A stretch of DNA of 64,000 nt from positions 124,001 to 188,000 of the forward strand of contig CALOAX010000006.1 of assembly GCA_942491485.1 (NCBI GenBank). The letters are read 5' to 3'. Positions 22,906-31,523 of this stretch are shown here, piece after piece (the first letter of the stretch is position 1; the number at the start of each line of letters is the position of its first letter). Position numbers and translations under genes: made by a program. The notes below the pieces were generated by a model, which saw only the letters and a list, made by a program, of their open reading frames with translations, made no database searches and was not told the DNA's origin. The stretch is from Desulfoluna sp942491485 (lineage in GTDB: Bacteria > Desulfobacterota > Desulfobacteria > Desulfobacterales > Desulfolunaceae).

Positions 22906-24480
22906 TTACGGAATATGTGCGGGCTGGGCGGCCTCCCAAGGCGCCCTCTCCTCGACACGTGAAAAGATCTCACGGTACTGGATCGCTTCGGCGACGTGTG
23001 GGGTTTCAATGGACGCCACGCCTTCAATGTCTGCGATGGTACGAGCCATTTTCAAGCAGCGCATCCAAGCACGCGCGGAGAGGCCAAGACGCTTGACCGC
23101 AGTTTCAAGAAGGGTTTGGGATTCCTGGCTGATGGCGCAAAACTGCCGGACCTCCCGGCTTCCCATCTGACCGTTGAAGCGGATGGGGAGGTCGTTAAAC
23201 CGAGTGGTTTGGCGTCCCACGGCGGCAACCACCCGAGCCCTCACCGCCGATGAGGATTCTCCTGTTGCTTTTTTACGCCCCGAAAGCTCGTCAAAGGAGA
23301 CCGCCGGAACCTCCACGTGAAGGTCAATGCGATCAAGGAGGGGCCCTGAGACCCGGCCCTGGTAACGTTCAACCTGAACGGAGGAGCACCGACACTCACG
23401 ACCGGGATGGGTGGCGTACCCGCAGGGACAGGGATTCATGGCGCAGACAAGAAGGGTATCGCTGGGATAGGTTACTTTGGTGCGAGCACGGGCGATATGA
23501 ACGAACCCGTCTTCCAAGGGCTGACGCAGGACATCCACAACCCGTTTTTTAAACTCGGGCAATTCGTCCAGGAACAACACTCCGTTGTGGGCCAGGCTCA
23601 CCTCCCCCGGTGTGGGGTTGTGCCCGCCGCCCGTGAGCCCTGCGTCGGAAATGGTGTGGTGGGGCGATCGCATGGGACGGGTAACAACCAGAGGAGTCTC
23701 TCTATCCAGAAGGCCGGATGCGGAGTGCACACGAGTCGTCTCCAGAGCTTCTTCAAAGGCAAGGGGCGGCAAGATGGAGGGCAGCGCGCGGGCCAGCATG
23801 GTTTTCCCGGAGCCGGGTGGACCGTTCATAAGCAGATTATGCCTGCCACTCGCAGCAATCTCCAAGGCCCTTTTGGCGTGATCCTGACCCGCGATATCCG
23901 AAAAATCGATGGGGTAGTCCACCGACTCAGGGGACAACCCATCAAAGGGAGGCTCGGGGACCAGCGACTGGATGCCCCTTAAAAAACCCACGGCCTCCGA
24001 CAAACTGTTCACGGCATACACCTGGAGCCCTCGCACCACCGACGCTTCGATGCGGTTTGCGTGGGGAACCAGAACCGCATTCATCCCTCTGCGTCTCGCC
24101 TCCATGGCCATGGCAAGGACACCCCGTACCGGCTTGACCCTGCCGTCAAGGGCCAACTCTCCGCACACAAGAAACCCTGCGGTGGCACCTTCCGGCACCA
24201 TCCCCGTAGCCATGAGCACCCCCAGGGCAACTGGCAGATCAAACCCCGTCCCCTCTTTGCGCATGTCCGCCGGAGCAAGGTTGACGGTGATACGATCGTT
24301 GGGAAACAGAAAGCCTGAATTGGTCACAGCCGCCTTCACGCGCTCCCTGCTCTCCCGAACGGCTGTTTCAGCAAGGCCCACGGTGGTAAAGGCGGGGAGC
24401 CCGCGGGCGATATCCACCTCCACATCCACCACCCTGGCCTCCACCCCCACCAACGCACTGCTTAATACCCTGGCCAGCAC
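22906..24480 (-). CDS. comM: YifB/ComM-family Mg-chelatase-like AAA+ ATPase
   Basis: A 524-residue cytoplasmic ATPase. A Lon-protease-like N-terminal domain (about 1–165, with VDVEVDIARGLPAFTTVGL) is followed by the Mg-chelatase AAA+ module: Walker A NGPPGSGKTMLAR, FLDELPEF, and MNPCPCGYATHPGRECRCS with its cysteine cluster. A helical C-terminal lid ends the protein. ComM is a hexameric branch-migration helicase that aids integration of transforming DNA in naturally competent bacteria; the family is much more widespread than competence. The start is GTG 24480 with GGAGGCGGT upstream. The length is normal and all motifs are intact. Confidence 0.9.
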   Translation of the reverse strand: MLARVLSSALVGVEARVVDVEVDIARGLPAFTTVGLAETAVRESRERVKAAVTNSGFLFPNDRITVNLAPADMRKEGTGFDLPVALGVLMATGMVPEGATAGFLVCGELALDGRVKPVRGVLAMAMEARRRGMNAVLVPHANRIEASVVRGLQVYAVNSLSEAVGFLRGIQSLVPEPPFDGLSPESVDYPIDFSDIAGQDHAKRALEIAASGRHNLLMNGPPGSGKTMLARALPSILPPLAFEEALETTRVHSASGLLDRETPLVVTRPMRSPHHTISDAGLTGGGHNPTPGEVSLAHNGVLFLDELPEFKKRVVDVLRQPLEDGFVHIARARTKVTYPSDTLLVCAMNPCPCGYATHPGRECRCSSVQVERYQGRVSGPLLDRIDLHVEVPAVSFDELSGRKKATGESSSAVRARVVAAVGRQTTRFNDLPIRFNGQMGSREVRQFCAISQESQTLLETAVKRLGLSARAWMRCLKMARTIADIEGVASIETPHVAEAIQYREIFSRVEERAPWEAAQPAHIP

Positions 24481-25043
24481 ACCGCCTCCTTTTCCATTCC
24501 ATGACCTTTTGACGGGGCCTGAAATGACAATGGCTTTGATATTTCATGGTATTTGATATATAAACCCACTAAGTTGAGGTCTTCCGCATTTTTACAGGAC
24601 ATACTAAAGTCCCGGATCCACTCGCGTGTGTCGATACCTTGTGATGCCACACACAGACAGATGGCTTGGCAACGGTTTAGGGTATTGACACGCTTGATGC
24701 GTTTGAAAAAAGCTTATTGCTGCAAAGAAGATGCATCCGTAAAAAGCCGGCGCCCAAAGCGCCTCGCAACACCAAGTGTTTTGCTGTTGCCATCGATCAC
24801 ACTCATATATTGATGTGTCGATATGGATTGCTTAACTTTTTACGGGTCTGTCAGAGAATATCTTTGCAACCGGCATCACCTGATGCGGTTTTTTCACAAA
24901 GCCATCAAACAACATGCTGCAAAACGATACGGATACGTCAGGAGAGAATCTCAAGCGACAGGAAGCGATCAGATACGATCAAAACAACGATACCGGGTAG
25001 CCATAACTGGCTGTACCCTAACGATATGGTGATGACAATCTAC
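24481..25043. other. lpxC upstream region, no convincing gene
   Basis: A 560-bp region between divergent comM and lpxC. A TTGACA at 24685–24690 lacks a good -10 partner at 17 bases. An open frame runs into lpxC from 24717, but its upstream part does not look like any LpxC N-terminus and is not accepted. Confidence 0.4.
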
Positions 25044-25910
25044 ATGAAACAGCGAACCTTAGCAAAACCTTTTTCATGCTCGGGAACCGGTGTACACTCC
25101 GGCGTTCAGGTCAACCTGGCCATCCACCCAGCCCCCGCCAACCATGGCATTCGATTCCAGCGAAGCGACCTGCCTGACAGCCCGACCATCGGAGCCTTCT
25201 TCCGAAATGTCGTGGACACCAGCCTTGCCACGGTCATCGGCCAGGAAGGGGCCATTGTCTCCACCATCGAGCACCTCATGGCCGCGTTTTCCGGCCTGTC
25301 CATCGACAATGCCCTGGTGACCATCGACGGATACGAAATGCCCATCATGGACGGCAGCGCCCGGGTGTTTGCCCAGGGGATCATGGAGGCGGGCACTGTG
25401 GAGCAGGACAAGCCCCGCAGCTTTCTGGCCATCACCGAAAAGGTGGAAATCATTGAAGGGGACAAACGGGTCACGGCGGTGCCCTCCGACCATTTTTCCA
25501 TCACCTGCAACATCGCCTTCAATCACCCCATGATCAACGAGCAGAGCGTCACCCTGGATATGCGGAACAACACATTCCTTGAGACCATCAGCCCGGCACG
25601 CACCTTCGGGTTTTACCGGGACATCAAAATGCTCAAGCTTTATGGCCTGGGACGAGGTGCAGACCTCGGCACCGGCATTGCCCTCACCGACGACGGCATC
25701 ATGAACGAAGACGGCCTGAGGTTCCCCGATGAGTTCGTACGCCACAAACTCCTCGACTGCCTGGGTGATTTCTCCCTTCTCGGGATGCCCATTCTGGCAG
25801 AGATCACCACCAACAAATCTGGGCACGCCTTTAACCACGCCTTCTTAGAGACACTTTTCGGCAACAAGGGTGCCTGGGAAACACGCACACTGGAATCAAA
25901 GGCTCTATGA
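25044..25910 (+). CDS. lpxC: UDP-3-O-acyl-N-acetylglucosamine deacetylase
   Basis: A 288-residue zinc deacetylase that carries out the committed step of lipid A synthesis. LpxC's zinc-binding and catalytic motifs are present: STIEHLMAAFSGLSIDNA with the first zinc histidine near residue 77, HKLLDCLGDFSLLG with the histidine and aspartate pair, and GHAFNHAF with the catalytic histidine. The N-terminal KQRTLAKPFSCSGTGVHSG is the standard opening, which fixes the start at ATG 25044; ATG 25032 is the nearest alternative. It shows that the organism makes lipopolysaccharide. The stop overlaps the start of the next gene (ATGA), so it heads the cluster through coaD. Confidence 0.95.
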   Translation: MKQRTLAKPFSCSGTGVHSGVQVNLAIHPAPANHGIRFQRSDLPDSPTIGAFFRNVVDTSLATVIGQEGAIVSTIEHLMAAFSGLSIDNALVTIDGYEMPIMDGSARVFAQGIMEAGTVEQDKPRSFLAITEKVEIIEGDKRVTAVPSDHFSITCNIAFNHPMINEQSVTLDMRNNTFLETISPARTFGFYRDIKMLKLYGLGRGADLGTGIALTDDGIMNEDGLRFPDEFVRHKLLDCLGDFSLLGMPILAEITTNKSGHAFNHAFLETLFGNKGAWETRTLESKAL

Positions 25911-26479
25911 GAATCCGCCGCGAGCATCTCGCCTGCCTCATGGCCTGCCTTTTCCTTCTGCTGCCCCCCTTTGCCGGGGCCGCTTCAAGTGAGCCTCAGC
26001 TCACAAACCTGACCATCACCAACACGCGGGACCACCTCCTTCTCTATACAGAGCTTGAAGGGGCCTTTGTGGAGAAGGTGGAGACAGCGGTCCAAAGCGG
26101 GGTGGAAACCACGGTTTCCTACTATGTTGACATCTACCAGCAGAAACGCTTCTGGTTTGATCATCGCGTCGCGTCCATAAAGACCGAACACCGGGTCAAA
26201 TTTGATGCCATGAAAAAGGTCTACACCATCACCCGCTCCTGGGCTAAGCCGGAAAGCGTCACCACCGACAGCTACGAAGAAGCCAAACAGATGATGAGCC
26301 GCCTGGAAGGTTTGCGCGCGGTGGCCCTCACCGACCTCAGTCGCGGAGAGGCATATCAGGTAAGAGCCCGGGCCCGACTGGAAGAGTTTACCTTGCCTGT
26401 CTACCTGAAGTTTATCGGACTCTTCGCCGATCTGGACGCCTTTGAAACCGACTGGCAGCGTGCCGCATTTGTTTATTAA
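25907..26479 (+). CDS. DUF4390 domain-containing exported protein
   Basis: A 190-residue protein with a clear signal peptide (LACLMACLFLLLPPFAGAA, cut near residue 26) and one DUF4390 domain. Family members usually sit just before ntrY-type kinase genes, as here, but have no known biochemical role. The segment YYVDIYQQKRFWFDHRVAS followed by EHRVKFDAMKKVYTI is typical. The start overlaps the lpxC stop. The final codons (encoding DWQRAAFVY and stop) and the next 20 bases are repeated imperfectly 85 bp downstream; see the direct repeat entry. The product is probably periplasmic. Confidence 0.85.
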   Translation: MRIRREHLACLMACLFLLLPPFAGAASSEPQLTNLTITNTRDHLLLYTELEGAFVEKVETAVQSGVETTVSYYVDIYQQKRFWFDHRVASIKTEHRVKFDAMKKVYTITRSWAKPESVTTDSYEEAKQMMSRLEGLRAVALTDLSRGEAYQVRARARLEEFTLPVYLKFIGLFADLDAFETDWQRAAFVY

Positions 26480-26575
26480 AGGTGGGCATGAACCTTCTTA
26501 TCGAGACACACACGACTGTGACGAAAAAGCAACCGACTGGCGAAGAGCAGCATTCGTCTACTGAGGTGGGCCATG
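26446..26575 (+). repeat. 45-bp direct repeat of the DUF4390 3' end and ribosome-binding site
   Basis: Copies at 26446–26490 and 26531–26575. Copy 1 encodes DWQRAAFVY-stop, and copy 2 encodes DWRRAAFVY-stop in another frame relative to the main gene. Most differences fall at third codon positions (TTT/TTC, GTT/GTC, TAT/TAC, TAA/TGA). Both copies are followed by AGGTGGG.CATG, and the second provides the ntrY start. This looks like the leftover tail of a homologous allele. Confidence 0.75.
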
Positions 26576-28795
26576 GATCTTCATCTTGAAAGGCCCTCTG
26601 TCGAGGCCGAAAAAAGGCGCCAGAAACGTGAATTCCTGATCATCGCCGTCCTTATTGTGACGGTGGGCATCATCTCCTACGCCATCAGCAAAACCTCCAA
26701 CTACGGCGCCGATTTCCCCATCTCCAACACCCTGTTGATGTTTATCCTGATCAACATCAACATGATGCTGCTGCTGACCCTCATCATTCTTGTCTTCCGG
26801 AACCTGACCAAACTTTACTTCGACCGTCGTAAAAAGGCCATGGGCTCGAAGCTCAGGGTCAAACTCGTCATCGCCTTTATTTCACTCACCCTTGTGCCTT
26901 CGGTGGTGCTCTTCTACTTCTCCATGCAGTTCATCTCCAACAGCATTGCGTACTGGTTCAACGCCCCCGTGGAGCAGGCCCTGGAGAACTCCCTCTCCAT
27001 CGGCAGGGAGCTTTACAACCACATCGAAAAAAACAACGCCTTCTTTCTGGACCGAACCGCCTACCAACTGGACAAAAAATACCTGGACTCCAAAAAAAAA
27101 GGGGCCCTGTCCAACTACATCGTGGTCAGCCAGCGCTCCTTTAACCTCGATGCCATCGAGGTCTACAGCAAGAACACCGAACGACTCACCTTTTCCATCT
27201 CATCGGAAACAGCGCCGGTGTATCTCAGCCTCATCGCTCCCGGAGAGCTTCAAAAAGCAGCCCAATCCAAAGGGGTCCACACCCTTATCGAGGAGAGCGG
27301 CGGCCGCGAACTCATCCGAAGCATCGCCACCGTGCCCTTCGGGGCCAAGCGACAGGATGCCAGGGCCTATGTGGTGATCACCGTTCAGGTGTCCAGTGAC
27401 CTGGTGGGGGATATCTCCTCTGTCACCAGGGGCTTTGAAGAGTATCAGCAGATCAAGCTGATGAAAAAACCCATCCGCACCACCTATTTCATTGCCCTCT
27501 CCATCGTGGCCCTCCTCGTGCTTTTCTGTGCCATCTGGTTCGCGTTCTACCTGGCCCGTTCCATCACCATTCCCATCATGGAGTTGGCGGAAGGAACCCG
27601 ACGCGTCGCCGAAGGAGACCTCTCCTTCCACATAGACGTGGTATCAAACGACGAGATCGGGAGCCTCGTGGTTGACTTCAACAAGATGACCCGGGACCTG
27701 GGCATCAGCCGGGAACAGCTGGCCCTTTCGGCCCGCATGCTCAAGGAGCAGAACCTCGAGATTGAAGAGCAGCGCCAGTACATGGAGATTGTTCTCCAGA
27801 GCGTCTCGGCCGGGGTGATCTCCCTGGATCCCTCCGGCCATGTGGCCACCATCAACAAGTCTGCCGAGCGGATGCTACAGGTCAAAAGCAGACACATGAT
27901 ACGCCACCACTACACCGAACTCCTCGGCGGCCAGGAGAGCCAAAAAGCCAAAGACATCGCAGAAAAACTCGAAAACTCCGGCAACGGCATCAACTTCCCC
28001 ATTGCCCTTGAGGTTGGCGGCAAGCCCCGCAGCTTCAATGTCCACTCCACCACCCTTCGGGACGACAACGGCAACCCCATGGGCCTGGTCATCGTCTTTG
28101 ACGACATGACGGAGCTTGAGAAAATCCAGCGACTTGCCGCCTGGCGGGAGGTGGCACGGCGCATCGCCCATGAGGTGAAAAACCCCCTCACCCCCATCGC
28201 CCTTTCCGCAGAGCGCCTCAAGAGGCGGTACTCCCGAGTGGTGGCCGAGCCGGTCTTTGATGAATGCACCCGGACCATCATCGAACACGTGGACTTGATC
28301 CGTAACCTGGTGAACTCCTTTGCTTCTTTTGCACGATTCCCCACCGCCAACCCGGTGCCCTGTGACCTGCCGCCCATCGTGGAAGACTGCCTGGTTCTCT
28401 ACCGGGAAGGCCTCCCCGATATTGAGTTTACAGTTGAGTTTGTAAATGATATTCCCCTTTTGAATCTCGACCGTCAGTTGATCAAGCAGGCCCTTATCAA
28501 CCTGATCGAAAACGCCGTGGCGGCTGTTCGGGGGAGGGGCCGAATCACCCTCTCCCTCTCGTACAACAGCCTGAAACAGGTGGTCACCCTGGAGGTGGCC
28601 GACAACGGAACCGGCATTTCCGATCCCGTCAAAGCCCGGCTCTTTGAGCCTTACTTTTCGACCAAAAAATCGGGAACCGGTCTGGGCCTTGCCATCGTCA
28701 ACTCCATCATTTCTGACCATAACGCCGAAATACGGGTGCTGGACAACGAACCCAGCGGCACCCGCTTCGTCATTGAATTTCCGGCGCAAGCCTGA
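26573..28795 (+). CDS. ntrY: NtrY-like sensor histidine kinase
   Basis: A 740-residue membrane kinase. There are several N-terminal membrane segments (about 20–38, 50–75 and 95–118), then a periplasmic or loop domain to about 300 and another membrane segment at 305–330. A HAMP region follows (RSITIPIMELAEGTRRVAEGD), then a PAS domain (about 400–510). The HisKA helix contains the phospho-acceptor histidine in ARRIAHEVKNPLTPI, and the ATPase domain has NLIENAVAAV, DNGTGI and GTGLGLAIV. This order is the NtrY pattern. It should phosphorylate the NtrX-like regulator encoded next. The start ATG 26573 uses the GAGGTGGG ribosome-binding site of the duplicated segment. Confidence 0.9.
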   Translation: MDLHLERPSVEAEKRRQKREFLIIAVLIVTVGIISYAISKTSNYGADFPISNTLLMFILININMMLLLTLIILVFRNLTKLYFDRRKKAMGSKLRVKLVIAFISLTLVPSVVLFYFSMQFISNSIAYWFNAPVEQALENSLSIGRELYNHIEKNNAFFLDRTAYQLDKKYLDSKKKGALSNYIVVSQRSFNLDAIEVYSKNTERLTFSISSETAPVYLSLIAPGELQKAAQSKGVHTLIEESGGRELIRSIATVPFGAKRQDARAYVVITVQVSSDLVGDISSVTRGFEEYQQIKLMKKPIRTTYFIALSIVALLVLFCAIWFAFYLARSITIPIMELAEGTRRVAEGDLSFHIDVVSNDEIGSLVVDFNKMTRDLGISREQLALSARMLKEQNLEIEEQRQYMEIVLQSVSAGVISLDPSGHVATINKSAERMLQVKSRHMIRHHYTELLGGQESQKAKDIAEKLENSGNGINFPIALEVGGKPRSFNVHSTTLRDDNGNPMGLVIVFDDMTELEKIQRLAAWREVARRIAHEVKNPLTPIALSAERLKRRYSRVVAEPVFDECTRTIIEHVDLIRNLVNSFASFARFPTANPVPCDLPPIVEDCLVLYREGLPDIEFTVEFVNDIPLLNLDRQLIKQALINLIENAVAAVRGRGRITLSLSYNSLKQVVTLEVADNGTGISDPVKARLFEPYFSTKKSGTGLGLAIVNSIISDHNAEIRVLDNEPSGTRFVIEFPAQA

Positions 28796-28845
28796 CGCCT
28801 GCAAAGCCTCGGCCTGCCCGGTGAGCCCGGACAAGGAGTACTCTT

Positions 28846-30195
28846 ATGTTTCCAACCCTGCTTATTGTGGATGACGAACAGCCTATTCTCCACTCCCTGG
28901 AGGGACTGCTCTCCGATGAGGGATTTAATGTCCTCACAGCCCCCAACGGCTACGAATGCCTGAAAACCATCGATGCCGAGCACCCCGACCTCGTGCTCCT
29001 TGATATCTGGATGCCCGGCCTGGACGGCATTGAAACCCTGCGTGAGATCAAGAAATCTCACCCCGGTATCCCCGTCATCATGATCTCCGGCCACGGAACC
29101 ATCGATACGGCTGTCACCGCCACAAAATACGGAGCCTTCAGCTTCATAGAAAAGCCCATCAGCATCGACAAGGTCATTGTGGCCATCAACAATGCCTTGA
29201 ACTTTCGAAAGCTGGAGGAAGAGAACATCTTCCTGCGGACCCGAATGATCGCCAAAAACGCCATTGACGGATCCAGCGGCCCCATCCTCGCCTTAAAGCA
29301 GCAGATCATTGCTGCGGCCCCCACCGAGGCAGCGATCCTCATCTCCGGCGAGAACGGCACCGGCAAAGAGCTGGCCGCTCGAACCATCCACCAGTTCAGC
29401 ACCCACTCCGAGAGCCCCCTCATCACCGTCAACTGCGCCGCCATCCCGGAAGCACTCTTTGAAAGTGAGCTCTTCGGCCATGAAAAAGGCGCCTTTGAAG
29501 GGGCCACGGCCAAACACATCGGGCGATTTGAACTGGCAGATGGCGGCACCTTGTTCTTCAACGAAATCGGAGACATGAACCTCGCCAACCAGGGCAAGCT
29601 CCTGCAGGTCATCGAAGAGAAGCGATTTTGCCGCCTTGGCGGCAGCCGCGTCCTGGACGTCAATGTGCGCATTGTTGCCGCCACCAACAAAGACCTGAGA
29701 CAGGAGATCGAGGCGGGACGGTTCCGGGAAGACCTCTACTTCCGCCTCAACGGTGTCCCCCTGCACATGCCCCCGTTGCGAGAACGACTCGAAGACCTTC
29801 CCCTTCTCGTGGAACGGTTCACCCAGGCGTGGTGCAAATCGTCCGAAACCCTGCCCAAGAACTTTACCCGGGAGGCCCTGGAGACCCTTGCCAGTCACGA
29901 CTGGCCCGGCAACGTCCGAGAGCTGAAAAACCTTGTTGAGCGCCTGCTCATCACCGTAAACAAAGAGACCATCGACCTCTCCGACCTCCCCACCCCCTAC
30001 CGTACGCCCGACGTTCAAGCGCCTGCGGACGGATTGGACGAACTTGCGGGCATCTCCGATTTCAAAGAAGCCAAGGCCGCCTTTGAGCGGGAGTACATCA
30101 AAAGACGCCTTGCCGAATGCGACAACGATATATCAGCCACTGCAAAAAGCCTGGGTGTCAGCAAAAGCCACATCTCCAAGCTCATCAAGCCATAA
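28846..30195 (+). CDS. ntrX: NtrX-like response regulator with altered AAA+ motifs
   Basis: A 449-residue regulator. The receiver domain (1–120) has the acidic pocket DDE and the phospho-accepting D53 in LLDIWMPG. The AAA+ domain follows with Walker A GENGTGKE (168–175). Two hallmark motifs differ. The sigma-54 contact loop reads GAFEGA (215–220) instead of GAFTGA, and Walker B reads TLFFNE (235–240) with Asn in place of the usual Asp. A short Fis-type helix-turn-helix ends the protein (ISATAKSLGVSKSHISKL). The position after ntrY supports the NtrX call. The changes suggest weak or no sigma-54 activation, so it may act as a DNA-binding switch instead; this is inference. Confidence 0.88.
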   Translation: MFPTLLIVDDEQPILHSLEGLLSDEGFNVLTAPNGYECLKTIDAEHPDLVLLDIWMPGLDGIETLREIKKSHPGIPVIMISGHGTIDTAVTATKYGAFSFIEKPISIDKVIVAINNALNFRKLEEENIFLRTRMIAKNAIDGSSGPILALKQQIIAAAPTEAAILISGENGTGKELAARTIHQFSTHSESPLITVNCAAIPEALFESELFGHEKGAFEGATAKHIGRFELADGGTLFFNEIGDMNLANQGKLLQVIEEKRFCRLGGSRVLDVNVRIVAATNKDLRQEIEAGRFREDLYFRLNGVPLHMPPLRERLEDLPLLVERFTQAWCKSSETLPKNFTREALETLASHDWPGNVRELKNLVERLLITVNKETIDLSDLPTPYRTPDVQAPADGLDELAGISDFKEAKAAFEREYIKRRLAECDNDISATAKSLGVSKSHISKLIKP

Positions 30196-30210
30196 GGACA
30201 GACAACACCC

Positions 30211-30768
30211 ATGCGCATCATTGGTGGAGACCGACGAAAAAAAAAACTGATCGCCGTGCCGGGCCTTGCCACACGGCCCACGTCAGACCGGGTAAAAGAG
30301 ACCCTTTTCAACATTATCCAGACCCGAGTTCGAGGGGCCTTCGTTCTCGATCTTTTCTCGGGAACAGGGGCCCTGGGGCTGGAGGCACTCAGCCGTGGTG
30401 CGGACCACTGCCTCTTTGTCGACAGCCAGAAACAGGCCCTTGATACCTGTCGAAAAAACATCTCGGCATGCAAGTACGATGAAAAAAGCACCGTCATCCA
30501 GTGGGATATCGCCAAGAACCTCAACTGCCTCTCACGGTACAGCAAGCCCATGGATCTGGTCTTCATCGACCCGCCCTACAAGAAAGGCCTTGCGGACCTG
30601 GCCCTTGCCCACCTGGTCCAGGTGGGGGCCATCGCCCCTGACGGGCTCGTGATCGTGGAACATGCGGCGGGCGATACCCCGGAGTTCGGTGACGTGCTGA
30701 GCCTCACCGAAACCCGAAAATACGGAAAGACGGCCCTCTCCTTCCTCACCCCACAGCAAGAAAACTGA
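30211..30768 (+). CDS. rsmD: 16S rRNA (guanine966-N2)-methyltransferase
   Basis: A 185-residue class I methyltransferase of the RsmD family, which methylates G966 of 16S rRNA during 30S assembly. Signatures: MRIIGGDRRKKKL at the start, TRPTSDRVKETLFN, the SAM loop DLFSGTGALGLEALSRG and the catalytic DPPYKKG. The length is normal. It starts 15 bp after ntrX, in the same direction, so it probably shares its transcript. A GC-rich inverted repeat (GCCCCGGAA at 30782 with TTCCGGGGC at 30809) follows the stop and may end the transcript weakly. Confidence 0.93.
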   Translation: MRIIGGDRRKKKLIAVPGLATRPTSDRVKETLFNIIQTRVRGAFVLDLFSGTGALGLEALSRGADHCLFVDSQKQALDTCRKNISACKYDEKSTVIQWDIAKNLNCLSRYSKPMDLVFIDPPYKKGLADLALAHLVQVGAIAPDGLVIVEHAAGDTPEFGDVLSLTETRKYGKTALSFLTPQQEN

Positions 30769-31020
30769 TCCACCCCCTGACGCCCCGGAAATGAACGGTC
30801 TTTTTCCTTTCCGGGGCAACCCGTTTAATTCATGGGTTTTCAACCGCACTCGAATCACACCCGTCAGCCCCACCCTGAGACCCACATAAAACACGTCCCC
30901 CAGCGGCTCCCTAACATGCACAATTCCCGATGAAAAAGGTTGTTCACCCTCAATTGTTTGTGTTAGAGCTTCAGTGACATTTGGACCATTGTTCATTCAG
31001 CGAAAAAGGATCTGATACCC

Positions 31021-31515
31021 ATGGAGAATATCGCCGTTTATCCCGGCTCCTTCGACCCCCTCACCAACGGTCACATCGACCTTGTGGAACGCGGTTTGAA
31101 ACTCTTTGATAAAGTGGTCATTGTTGCCATGCACAACAGAGCAAAAAAACCCCTCTTTACCGTGGACGAACGCCTGGACATGATCCGGAATTGTTTTAAG
31201 GGCGTGGACTCCGTGGAGGTGGATGCCTTTGACGGCCTGGTGGTGGATTATGCGCGAAAGCGAAATGCGAGCGCTATCCTTCGCGGCATGCGGGCGGTTT
31301 CAGACTTCGAAAATGAATTTCAGATGGCCATGTTCAACAGGCGACTCAACCGGGATGTCCAGACTGTCTTTCTCATGACAGGCATGCGCTGGATTTTCAC
31401 CAGCTCTTCAGGCATCAAAGAGGTCGCCAGCTTCGGCGGTGACGTCTCCGGCATGGTCCCCCCGTCCATTGAAAAGAAGCTTAAAGAGAAATTTCACCAG
31501 GAATACAGCAGGTAA
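31021..31515 (+). CDS. coaD: Phosphopantetheine adenylyltransferase
   Basis: A 164-residue nucleotidyltransferase for the fourth step of coenzyme A synthesis, making dephospho-CoA from 4'-phosphopantetheine and ATP. The nucleotide-binding motif YPGSFDPLTNGHIDLVER contains the TxGH site, and the second motif reads TSSSGIKEVASFGGDVSG with the conserved Ser/Lys pair. The length equals that of the E. coli enzyme. It lies 252 bp after rsmD, the usual rsmD–coaD neighbourhood, and 8 bp before the LysR gene. The start ATG 31021 has AAAAAGGA upstream. Confidence 0.95.
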   Translation: MENIAVYPGSFDPLTNGHIDLVERGLKLFDKVVIVAMHNRAKKPLFTVDERLDMIRNCFKGVDSVEVDAFDGLVVDYARKRNASAILRGMRAVSDFENEFQMAMFNRRLNRDVQTVFLMTGMRWIFTSSSGIKEVASFGGDVSGMVPPSIEKKLKEKFHQEYSR

Positions 31516-31523
31516 GGACGGCC

